A stretch of DNA of 32,036 bases from an uncultured Eubacterium sp. (GTDB lineage: Bacteria; Bacillota_A; Clostridia; Lachnospirales; Lachnospiraceae): positions 1 to 32,036 of the forward strand of contig CAOKJJ010000044.1 in NCBI GenBank assembly GCA_948468465.1, given 5' to 3'. The notes beneath the pieces were generated by a model. That model did no database searches, was not told where the DNA came from, and worked only from the letters and a program-made list of their open reading frames with translations. Numbering within the stretch: the first letter of the stretch is position 1; every line of letters starts with the position of its first letter. This document shows positions 1-6,903 of the stretch, one piece after another. Made by a program: the position numbers and the translations under genes.

Positions 1-36
1 ACGTCGCCGAAATCCAGGCCCCGCCCCTCATCCAGC
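1..36 (-). repeat. Palindromic element copy D, truncated by the window edge
   Basis: Read on the minus strand, bases 36 to 6 are a 31-nt version of the 5' arm of the element at 261-500. The flank before it (43-37, AAAATCA) equals the flank before that copy, and it is followed by GACGT (5-1), the first half of the 9-nt linker GACGTTGGA found inside the full copies. The arm is two bases shorter than the 33-nt arms elsewhere and differs at several positions. The remainder would lie to the left of the window, so its opposite arm cannot be checked. Confidence 0.7.
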
Positions 37-260
37 TGATTTTGGCTGGCTTTACGGAAATCACAGCGTTTAAAGTTGTGCATATTCCTATGATTTCGCT
101 GATTAAGTATTTCGATAACTGTCAAGAATATAGGCGATCTTTACAACCATTACCGATAGCATCCTTTTTACGCAATCACATGAAATCCTCTGTAAGATTA
201 TAACAACTGCAGATTCTTTCATAAATGTTCACGAATTTATATGAACGCTTGAGAAAATCA
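37..260. other. AT-rich spacer between head-to-head elements D and A; no gene seen
   Basis: This 224-nt stretch holds no convincing reading frame. It separates the 5' ends of two divergently oriented palindromic elements, and both outer flanks carry AAAATCA next to the element (37-43 on the minus strand, 254-260 on the plus strand). A TTGACA hexamer lies on the minus strand at 125-120, but I find no good -10 box at the right distance. The spacer could hold a divergent promoter or simply be sequence between two insertions; I cannot decide. Confidence 0.4.
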
Positions 261-500
261 GCCGGGTGAGGGGGAAATGGCCTGGCTTGCGGCGACGTTG
301 GAAGAATGCTTAGAAGGTCTTGGTATTCTGCTCTGTAAATCAGGGGCGCAGCCCAGCGTCGCTTTTAGCCACTGGCGTTTAGCCAGGGGCGGACTACGCG
401 ACGCGACCGGACGGGGCCACTATGTCTATGCAGAATTCCTAGAGCTTCTTGGCATTCTGGAGTAGGAGCCGCAAGCCAGGCCATTTCCCCCTCACCCGGC
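261..500 (+). repeat. Palindromic element copy A (240 bp)
   Basis: The outer arms 261-293 and 468-500 are a perfect 33-bp inverted repeat. Inside them are 9-nt linkers on both sides (294-302, 459-467), then a second, imperfect 29-bp stem (303-331 with 430-458). The centre holds a small hairpin GGGC-GCA-GCCC (344-354), a stem GCGTCGC/GCGACGC (356-362 with 398-404) and, enclosed by it, the hairpin CTGGC-GTTTA-GCCAG (372-386). The 12 nt after the right arm (501-512) resemble the tail that follows the other copies. A 62-codon frame runs through the element, but its sequence is explained by the palindrome and I do not call it a gene. Whether the element acts as RNA, as single-stranded DNA or is an inert mobile repeat is unknown. 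Confidence 0.85.
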
Positions 501-539
501 GTCCGCATAGCCAACAAAAAATCTCGCCCCATTAAGTCT

Positions 540-2675
540 CTAATATTCCCTGACCCGCACGCTCTTATTCCCGGATTCCCGTACCATGGCCCGGTAATCC
601 TGCAGGCAGCCTGACGGAACGTAGATCACCGCGTTTGCCGCAATTCCCCGAAAAGCATCTTCTCCGATATATTCCAGCAGCTCTGATTTGATTTTTATTT
701 TTTTCAGACGTTTGCATCCATAAAAAGCGTCTTCTTCAATCTGAGACACATTTTGGCCGATTGTTACAGCTGTAACTTTTTTCTGGCCGCGTACGCAGCC
801 TTCATCTAAAACGGAGACAGCGTAAGATTTCCCGTTTATTTTGACAGTTGCAGGTATGCTGATGCTCGTACGGTTTGGCGCCGTGCACTTTGTATATTGG
901 GCGGTTCCGTCTTCCCAGACAGAATAAACGCCTTTATCTACGGTTCCCACACGTACCGTATCCCTTACGGCGCTCGGGTCTTCGCCTTTGCTTCCGTTGA
1001 TATTCGAGGTGTCTCCCACGGAATAATCCGGCTCTTTTTGCACAACCGTGCCAGTAATCTGTGTTCCGCTGTTTGAGGTTCCCAAACTGCCTGTATTCGG
1101 CGTGCCGTTTATATTTGTTCCTGAAGAACCGGAGTTGGAATTCGAGGTTCTTAGTACTTCAACTCTTGCGACTGCGCTGTGTATCGGGTCGGCTTCGGAA
1201 TTCGCATATACATACAGCACCGGGGAGCCTTCGTCTGCGGCCACGTATAAAACGCCATTGTCGCTGATTCTTGTATATGGCGAACTGACACCGCTGATCT
1301 GCCAGTTAATGCGCTGGGACGGCTGGCCGCTGCCAAGTACTCTTGCCTGGAAGGAACGGCTCGCTCCCTGCGCCACCGAGCAATCCTGCGGTGTTATCGT
1401 TACCCCGGTGATCGAAGACGGTATTGTTCCCTGGTTCCAGCCCGTATTTCCTGGTGTGTAGCTCCATTGTGTTTTTGTAAAGGCTTTCAGGCATACGTTG
1501 CCGCTCTCTGGTTCAAAGCTGCGCTCGGAACAGGCTAGCGGCACTGCTTCCGCATTTCCTGTTACTTCTGCGCGCAGTTCCATCGTATAGCCGCTTACAA
1601 GCACCGGGTTGGCCAGCTGAAAGGTATGATAACCGCTTTGCGCCATTGTCCCGCCGCACTGCGTCAGTTCCTGGCCGTTCAAATAAAAACGGTAATTCGC
1701 TCCTGCCCTTACATAGGTCGATATTGCGGTCAGCCACTGCGCCCTGCCGTCCAGCTGATAGGTCCTGCTGTAGCTGCTGCCTGTCCCATAATCATACAGT
1801 CCCCGGTAATCTGTTTCATACACATGATGGTATAAATTATTTCGCGGAATTACCTGCGTAACAGAAAACGCATCCTGAAAATAATTGTCATAGGAAATCC
1901 AGTAATATCCTGTATTGCCCCCAATACTGCTCGGATCATAACGGCCCCAGCTGTTTTTTACAAGAAACGCTCCTTTATTCTGCGGCTGGTTCGGTGTTGT
2001 AAGCGCATTGTAAAACCACTGCGGTGCAAAATTATCATCCCATCCTACCACGGTTACGCCATGATTGACGCCTGGACTTAATTCCTGCGGATAATAATAG
2101 GCTCCGTCTCTCGTTGTCGCCGCACGGTCCTGTGCAGCAAAATATACGCTCACGCCCGCAGCTCCATAGGTAACGACAAGATTTTTGATTTGCTGTATGT
2201 AATTTTGCTTGCTCTGCGGATTCGCCCTGTCGTATCTGCCAAGCTCCGCTGTCTCGCTCATATAATAGTCCGTAAGGCTGGAATCTGCTTCGAGCCTCGG
2301 CCCGTACAGGCTTCCCCGCGTCCAATAAGCAACCGCCTGCTTGTAGCTGCCTCCTGTGTACAGATCTGTAAATGCATAAGAGCCGCTGCTCAGCTGATTG
2401 ATCATATCCCACTCGCTCAGATCGATTCTGGATGCCGCGGACGTTTTCAGTAAATAAGACTCTAACACCGCATTTGCCATATAAGCCCAGCAATAACTTG
2501 TTTGTTCCTGGTCTTCAACTTCCGAAGCATATGCAATATAATTTACATTTGTATTATAACTGGCTGCCAGCGCAGACGCATCTGCCCGCAGCTGCATCCG
2601 TTCATCCGTTGTCACCGCCGCGGCACATATCACTGCTGCCAGCAGGACTGCCAGCAATTGTCTGAATCTTCTCAT
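540..2675 (-). CDS. Secreted papain-like (C1) cysteine protease with lectin-like, Ig-like and LRR regions
   Basis: Residues 1-20 form a signal peptide (basic MRRFR, then a Leu/Ala-rich core), so the 711-aa product is probably exported. A C1-type peptidase domain covers about 45-275: Gln58 and Cys62 in EDQEQTSYCWAY, His205 in NHGVTVVGWDD and Asn241 in FLVKNSWG give a complete catalytic set. A lectin-like region follows (about 280-400), then a bacterial Ig-like domain (about 420-508), a Ser/Asn/Gly/Thr-rich linker (510-545) and a C-terminal BspA-type leucine-rich repeat segment (about 615-690). I see no LPXTG sorting signal and no C-terminal membrane anchor. The gene follows glmS after 108 nt that contain a long hairpin. 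The ribosome site AAGGAGG is about 11-12 nt from the ATG, longer than usual. Surface or secreted proteolysis is the likely role; the substrate is unknown. Confidence 0.88.
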   Translation of the reverse strand: MRRFRQLLAVLLAAVICAAAVTTDERMQLRADASALAASYNTNVNYIAYASEVEDQEQTSYCWAYMANAVLESYLLKTSAASRIDLSEWDMINQLSSGSYAFTDLYTGGSYKQAVAYWTRGSLYGPRLEADSSLTDYYMSETAELGRYDRANPQSKQNYIQQIKNLVVTYGAAGVSVYFAAQDRAATTRDGAYYYPQELSPGVNHGVTVVGWDDNFAPQWFYNALTTPNQPQNKGAFLVKNSWGRYDPSSIGGNTGYYWISYDNYFQDAFSVTQVIPRNNLYHHVYETDYRGLYDYGTGSSYSRTYQLDGRAQWLTAISTYVRAGANYRFYLNGQELTQCGGTMAQSGYHTFQLANPVLVSGYTMELRAEVTGNAEAVPLACSERSFEPESGNVCLKAFTKTQWSYTPGNTGWNQGTIPSSITGVTITPQDCSVAQGASRSFQARVLGSGQPSQRINWQISGVSSPYTRISDNGVLYVAADEGSPVLYVYANSEADPIHSAVARVEVLRTSNSNSGSSGTNINGTPNTGSLGTSNSGTQITGTVVQKEPDYSVGDTSNINGSKGEDPSAVRDTVRVGTVDKGVYSVWEDGTAQYTKCTAPNRTSISIPATVKINGKSYAVSVLDEGCVRGQKKVTAVTIGQNVSQIEEDAFYGCKRLKKIKIKSELLEYIGEDAFRGIAANAVIYVPSGCLQDYRAMVRESGNKSVRVREY

Positions 2676-2731
2676 AGGAAATCATCTCCTCCTTTTTGAT
2701 CGCATACGCATATCTAACACTCTGATGTACA

Positions 2732-2760
2732 GAACGTGCCTGCTGCCGGCAGACACGTTC
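2732..2760 (-). terminator. 12-bp hairpin after glmS, without a U-tract
   Basis: On the minus strand GAACGTGTCTGC pairs with GCAGGCACGTTC (one G-T wobble) around the 5-nt loop CGGCA, 23 nt beyond the glmS stop codon. No run of T follows, so it is not a classical intrinsic terminator; it could attenuate transcription or protect the 3' end of the glmS message. Confidence 0.5.
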
Positions 2761-2783
2761 CTGTACCCGGCAGATTCCACCTG

Positions 2784-4610
2784 CTATTCTACCGTTACGG
2801 ACTTCGCCAGGTTTCTTGGCTTATCCACATCCAGCCCTTTGCCGACAGAAACATAATAACTAAACAGCTGCAGCGGTATAATCGCCAGTGAATTTGTGAA
2901 AAAACGGTTCGTCTTAGGTATATAGACGACGTAATCCGCGCATTTTTCAATCTCCGTATTGTCTTCGTTCGTCACAGCCATGACAAACGCACCCCTCGTA
3001 CGGACTTCTACGATGTTGCTGAGCGCCTTTTTATACAAATTTTCCTGTGTCACAACAGCTGTTACAAGCGTTCCCTCTTCGATCAGCGATATCGTGCCGT
3101 GTTTTAATTCCCCGGCAGCATAAGCCTCGGAATGAATATAGGAAATCTCTTTCAGCTTGAGCGACCCTTCGAGTGAAATCGCATGGTCAATGCCCCTTCC
3201 GATAAAGAATACGTCCCGCGCCGCCAGATAACGATTCGCAAAGCGCTGAATATCTTCTTTATTGGCAAGCAGCATTTGTATCTGTGCAGGAATCGCTTTC
3301 AGGTCCTTAATCATGGAAGCGCATGCGTCGTCGCTTAATTTGCCCCGGACAAGCGCAAATTTCATCGCCAGCAGGTATTCGGCAATCAGCTGCGCCGAGT
3401 ATGCTTTTGTCGTCGCTACCGCGATCTCAGGCCCCGCCCATGTGTACATGACACGGTCTGCTTCGCGTGCGATGGAGCTGCCTACCACATTTACGATTCC
3501 AAGTGTCAGCGCACCCCGTTTCTTTGCCTCACGCAGGGCCGCAAGCGAATCGGCCGTCTCACCGGACTGGCTGATCACAATGACCAGCGTCCCTTCTTCT
3601 AAAATCGGATCCCGATAACGGAATTCACTTGCCAGATCCACTTCCACCGGAATCCTCGCCAGGCCTTCAAATACATATTTTCCGGTAATGCCCGTATGAT
3701 AAGCCGATCCGCAGGCAACAATATGGATTTTACGCAAAGCGCGTATCTCATCATCACTCATGCCAAGCTCTTCGATCACGATCTGGCCGTCTTTGATGCG
3801 TGGGCTGAGGGTATCGCTGACTGTCTTAGGCTGTTCGTTCATTTCTTTGAGCATAAAATACTCGTAACCGCCTTTTTCCGCGGCGTTCATATCCCATTCT
3901 ATTTTTTTCGGCTGTTTTTCAATTTCCTCGCCGTCGATATTATAAAAACTGATCTTTTCTTTGGAAAGCACCGCGATTTCTTCGTTTTGGATAAAATAAA
4001 CTTCTCTTGTATATCGCAGCACCGCCGGTACATCCGAAGCGATCAGGCAGCCATCGTCATTTTGTCCGACGATCAGCGGGCTGTCTTTACGTACAGAGTA
4101 GACCAGATCCGGATGGTCCGCAAAAATAATGCCAAGCGCATAAGAGCCTTCCACCCTGTGCATCACTTTTACGATCGCCTCCAGCGGATCGCCTTTATAA
4201 TAGTAATCCAGCAGCATGACGACGACCTCGGTATCTGTCTGCGAACGGAACTCATATCCTTTCTTCTCCAGCTTCTTTTTTAATTTTAAATAATTTTCAA
4301 TAATCCCGTTATGAACAACAGCGATTGTTTCGTCCTGATTATAATGCGGATGCGCATTTTGGTTGCTCGGCGCACCATGCGTAGCCCATCTCGTATGGCC
4401 GATCCCGATCGTTCCCGGCATTGTGCTGCCGCCATGTGTCTGCTCATCCAGTACTTTCAGACGTCCGGCTGCTTTGTGCACCTGTATCTTTTTCCCATCA
4501 TACACTGCCATACCCGCAGAATCATATCCCCTGTATTCCAGTCTGGACAATCCGTCCAGCAAAATTGGCGCTGCCTGCTTTTTCCCGATATACCCTACTA
4601 TTCCACACAT
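2784..4610 (-). CDS. glmS: Glutamine--fructose-6-phosphate aminotransferase (isomerizing)
   Basis: This enzyme makes glucosamine-6-phosphate from fructose-6-phosphate and glutamine, the first committed step toward UDP-GlcNAc. The 608-aa length is usual for the family. The product begins MCGIVGYIG, with Cys2 as the N-terminal nucleophile of the glutaminase domain, and GHTRWATHG and VHNGIIEN follow. The second half carries two SIS sugar-isomerase domains (SQSGETADS is the phosphate-binding loop of the first) and ends in PRNLAKSVTVE, the typical C-terminus. The start is 13 nt inside the 3' end of the upstream glycosyltransferase, with AAAGGAG 6 nt before the ATG, so the two are translationally coupled. 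GlmM, the next enzyme of the pathway, is encoded at 25666-27015 in the same window. I see no room for a glmS ribozyme leader, since the upstream sequence is coding. Confidence 0.97.
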   Translation of the reverse strand: MCGIVGYIGKKQAAPILLDGLSRLEYRGYDSAGMAVYDGKKIQVHKAAGRLKVLDEQTHGGSTMPGTIGIGHTRWATHGAPSNQNAHPHYNQDETIAVVHNGIIENYLKLKKKLEKKGYEFRSQTDTEVVVMLLDYYYKGDPLEAIVKVMHRVEGSYALGIIFADHPDLVYSVRKDSPLIVGQNDDGCLIASDVPAVLRYTREVYFIQNEEIAVLSKEKISFYNIDGEEIEKQPKKIEWDMNAAEKGGYEYFMLKEMNEQPKTVSDTLSPRIKDGQIVIEELGMSDDEIRALRKIHIVACGSAYHTGITGKYVFEGLARIPVEVDLASEFRYRDPILEEGTLVIVISQSGETADSLAALREAKKRGALTLGIVNVVGSSIAREADRVMYTWAGPEIAVATTKAYSAQLIAEYLLAMKFALVRGKLSDDACASMIKDLKAIPAQIQMLLANKEDIQRFANRYLAARDVFFIGRGIDHAISLEGSLKLKEISYIHSEAYAAGELKHGTISLIEEGTLVTAVVTQENLYKKALSNIVEVRTRGAFVMAVTNEDNTEIEKCADYVVYIPKTNRFFTNSLAIIPLQLFSYYVSVGKGLDVDKPRNLAKSVTVE

Positions 4611-5809
4611 GTTATGCTCCTTTTGCTAAAAATCTGTTCATATCTGTCTGTAATATATTCCCAGCTGTAGTATTTTTTGATCCGCTCTCTTGCAAGATTT
4701 CCGAGTACTTGTATCTGATCCGCCGGCATTTGTTCTGCCTTTGATATCAGCGCCGCCAGGTTCCCTTCTTCTTTGTTCCAGTATAATGCGCTGTCCTCGG
4801 CCACCTCTTTGTTAAATCCCACGTCCAGCAGCAGATTCAGCTTCGTACTCGCAAGCGCTTCCAAAAGGCTTGGATTCGTTCCGCCGACTTCATGCCCATG
4901 AAGATATCCGTATGCGTTTTCCCGGATTTTCTTTAGCAGCTCCTGATCATAGACCGTTCCGACAAACCGGATTCTTGGATCTTGGTCAAATCCGGTGCGA
5001 TCTTTTAATTTTGCAAGAAAATCGCCGCTTACATCTGTAATGAGTACAAACGCTTTTGCCGTTTCCGCCTTTCTAAACTCACGCAGCATCGTCTCATAAT
5101 TGTTTTCCGGCACAAAACGCCCAACGACAAGATAATAGCCGTTTTCCTTAAGATCATGCTTTTGATACCAATCCGCCAGCTTTTGATCCTGCGCTGACAG
5201 CTTCGAAGGAGCCGTCTGTGCCCCATAAGCTATAAACACTGTTTTCGGGCAATATTTTTTATATTCCTGCTGTATATACGCTTCGATATTTTTACTGTCG
5301 CAAATCAGCAGATGCGCATGCTTTACCATCAGCTGCTCCGAATATTTCCAATATCTGCGCACCAGCGCGTTCCATTTTGCCCGTAAAAACTCATGGCCAT
5401 CCGGATTGACAAATAACTGTCCGCCAAGCGCTTCAATCCGGCTTCGAAACAAGCCCATCACCGGCCCGATTCTGCACGCCAGAATGTAAAAAATCGGATG
5501 CGCGATCTGCTTCTTTTTTACTTCCCGCAAAAAATAACGCAGCGCATCTATATCGTAGGTAATTGCCCGCGCCGGTCCAAGCCTGCGCCACGGAAATACG
5601 ACACACTCTGCATGGTGGCAGCGAAACCTGTTTTTTTTCGGATGATATTCTTTTGGTTCTGCGGCACATGCTACGTGATAGCGGATGCTTTTGTCTGTCT
5701 GATACTCGGTCAGCTTATCTACAAAGGTCTCAAAACCGCCGTATTGTGCAGGGATCCCTTTACATCCTATGATATATACATGCTGTGTGTGAGGGGATTT
5801 CTTATTCAA
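4598..5809 (-). CDS. DUF1972/GT4 glycosyltransferase, probable rhamnosyltransferase
   Basis: The product starts near KHVYIIGCKG-type sequence with IPAQYGGFETFVDKL, the hallmark of DUF1972 at the N-terminus of Cps2T-like beta-1,4-rhamnosyltransferases. The C-terminal half is a GT4 (GT-B fold) domain with HEVGGTNPSLLEALA around the nucleotide-sugar site. I choose a TTG start at 5809 because AAGGAGG (5823-5817) lies 7 nt before it; an ATG 42 nt upstream has no ribosome site. That gives 403 aa. A promoter sits about 60 nt upstream, and the 3' end overlaps glmS by 13 nt. Transfer of rhamnose onto a lipid-linked chain in the cytoplasm is inferred from the family and from the dTDP-rhamnose genes in the window; acceptor and linkage cannot be read from the sequence. 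Confidence 0.85.
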   Translation of the reverse strand: MNKKSPHTQHVYIIGCKGIPAQYGGFETFVDKLTEYQTDKSIRYHVACAAEPKEYHPKKNRFRCHHAECVVFPWRRLGPARAITYDIDALRYFLREVKKKQIAHPIFYILACRIGPVMGLFRSRIEALGGQLFVNPDGHEFLRAKWNALVRRYWKYSEQLMVKHAHLLICDSKNIEAYIQQEYKKYCPKTVFIAYGAQTAPSKLSAQDQKLADWYQKHDLKENGYYLVVGRFVPENNYETMLREFRKAETAKAFVLITDVSGDFLAKLKDRTGFDQDPRIRFVGTVYDQELLKKIRENAYGYLHGHEVGGTNPSLLEALASTKLNLLLDVGFNKEVAEDSALYWNKEEGNLAALISKAEQMPADQIQVLGNLARERIKKYYSWEYITDRYEQIFSKRSITCVE

Positions 5810-5877
5810 AAAAATGCCTCCTTGTTTCTGATGTTCTCTATGTTTAAACATTGCTTTGGGTTAAATGATCTGTTTTC

Positions 5878-5906
5878 AGTATACTATATCTTCTGGATAA
5901 AATCAA
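5878..5906 (-). promoter_or_regulatory. Sigma-70/SigA-type promoter for the DUF1972-glmS unit
   Basis: On the minus strand TTGATT (5906-5901) and TATACT (5883-5878) are separated by exactly 17 nt, in the non-coding gap before the glycosyltransferase. Transcription would start near 5871 and give a leader of about 60 nt. Two mismatches to the -35 consensus and one to the -10. Confidence 0.7.
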
Positions 5907-5962
5907 ATATTACGGATTTTTATGCAATAAAACATTCTCGGATTTGGAACTACGGATTATCA

Positions 5963-6517
5963 TCAAATGTCAAAATGTTTTCCTAACGCCTCAAAATAGT
6001 CCCGATTCAAACTTCCATATGGACACGCAAGAAAAACAGTTTTCCCAAGAATTTTACTTTTTCCTATATGTATATCCAGTTCAGACAAAACATCCATTCC
6101 TATAAGGATATTTCCCGTTCTGTCATAACTAACTTTTACAACGTCTTTATTTATACTGACTCCTCCAAAGTCAATTTCAAAATTTCTATGTTGAAACGTG
6201 ATAGATTTCAATTCCATATACTTGCCTGCTTTATATTTTTCTTTGTCAAATTCCCGTTTTTCCTTTGAGTCATTGACACCAAAAGAAATTTCCTTTCTTA
6301 TACTGTGATCACCACAATCCTTCTGTTTCATTTGCTGTGCCTTAGAACTTGATATGCCAAGTCTCAGAATTGGTATAGATGTATAAGGGCATCCTGTATC
6401 TATTTTAACATTCATGTTCTCTATCTTTGTAAGTTCCATGCTCCTTATTGTCATATTAACATCTGCCCTTATCTCATTCCGATGATTCATCTCAAGCAAG
6501 ATATATTTATTCCTCAT
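5963..6517 (-). CDS. Retropepsin-like aspartic protease-fold protein
   Basis: The 184-aa product has the aspartic-protease signature KIDTGCPYTSIPI (DTG at residues 40-42) and, near the C-terminus, NILIGMDVLSELDIHIG (about 136-152), which matches the second conserved segment of single-domain retropepsin-like proteins. One DTG per chain implies an active site made by a dimer. No signal peptide or membrane segment is seen, so it is probably cytoplasmic. I start at ATG 6517, which overlaps the upstream gene by 11 nt and follows GGAAGGGG; the longer frame to 6604 lies wholly inside that gene. Together with its partner it is visibly more AT-rich than the flanking glycan genes and has its own promoter, suggesting acquisition. 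The target is unknown, and it could be a non-catalytic relative. Confidence 0.7.
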   Translation of the reverse strand: MRNKYILLEMNHRNEIRADVNMTIRSMELTKIENMNVKIDTGCPYTSIPILRLGISSSKAQQMKQKDCGDHSIRKEISFGVNDSKEKREFDKEKYKAGKYMELKSITFQHRNFEIDFGGVSINKDVVKVSYDRTGNILIGMDVLSELDIHIGKSKILGKTVFLACPYGSLNRDYFEALGKHFDI

Positions 6518-6764
6518 AGTAGATATCCCCTTCCAGTCCAATACTGTCATTATATACAGGGCATACCACATTGCCTTGCGTAAACAGCCTGTCGGATTCC
6601 TCATTGGTTTCTTTCCCTATAAACTTGATCATATATGCATCCGAATCACTATTTCTTACCAGAATAATCCATGTATCATATATGCCGCTCAACTGATTTT
6701 TGTCTTTTATCTCCATACCAATATATATATCATCCAATGTAAATTTATTATCAGCCATTTCCAT
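6507..6764 (-). CDS. Hypothetical 85-aa acidic protein, partner of the retropepsin-like gene
   Basis: I do not recognise this protein. It begins MEMADNKFTLDDIYIGMEI and ends in an acidic stretch (GDIYYEE). No membrane segment, cysteine cluster or nucleic-acid motif is visible. The composition (many Ile, Tyr, Asp, Asn) suggests a small soluble beta-rich domain. AGAAGGAG lies 8 nt before ATG 6764, and the stop codon overlaps the start of the next gene by 11 nt, so the two products are almost certainly made together and may bind each other, for example as a regulator or substrate of the protease-like protein. That last point is inference from position only. Confidence 0.7.
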   Translation of the reverse strand: MEMADNKFTLDDIYIGMEIKDKNQLSGIYDTWIILVRNSDSDAYMIKFIGKETNEESDRLFTQGNVVCPVYNDSIGLEGDIYYEE

Positions 6765-6817
6765 AACATAAACTCCTTCTCATTCTTTCATAATAATAAT
6801 TATTATCTCTCAATATA

Positions 6818-6846
6818 AGTATATCCCATAAAACAGCTTTCCTCAA
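6818..6846 (-). promoter_or_regulatory. SigA-type promoter for the two-gene AT-rich cassette
   Basis: TTGAGG (6846-6841) and TATACT (6823-6818) stand 17 nt apart on the minus strand, between the terminator of the LCP operon and the 85-aa gene. The predicted start is near 6811, giving a leader of about 45 nt. Confidence 0.65.
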
Positions 6847-6862
6847 CAATCTTTCCAACAAC

Positions 6863-6900
6863 ATAACAAAAAGCCAGGAATCTCCCGGCTTTTTTGTTAT
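6863..6900 (-). terminator. Intrinsic terminator at the end of the glycopolymer operon
   Basis: On the minus strand AAAAAAGCC-GGG-AGATT-CCT-GGCTTTTT forms a GC-rich stem flanked by A- and T-runs, and the symmetry extends to ATAACA/TGTTAT outside it. It lies 4 nt after the stop of the last LCP gene, so it ends the long minus-strand transcript. The same symmetry would let it work on the plus strand too. Confidence 0.85.
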
Positions 6901-6903
6901 TAT

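Noticed and set aside
277..465. 62-codon plus-strand frame inside palindromic element A (and a 62-codon frame in copy B, 31193-31381)
   Set aside because: The frames align (LEECLE...LL...AFS.WRLAR) but most differences change amino acids, copy C is stopped by a 20-nt insertion, and the conserved bases are those needed for pairing. Similarity is explained by the repeat rather than by protein selection.
3696..4283. Plus-strand frame of 195 codons opposite glmS
   Set aside because: It is the shadow of a strongly conserved enzyme and shows no motif or translation signal of its own.
4611..4670. glmS ribozyme before glmS
   Set aside because: The upstream sequence is the coding end of the glycosyltransferase gene, overlapping glmS by 13 nt, and no ribozyme-like pseudoknot sequence is visible.
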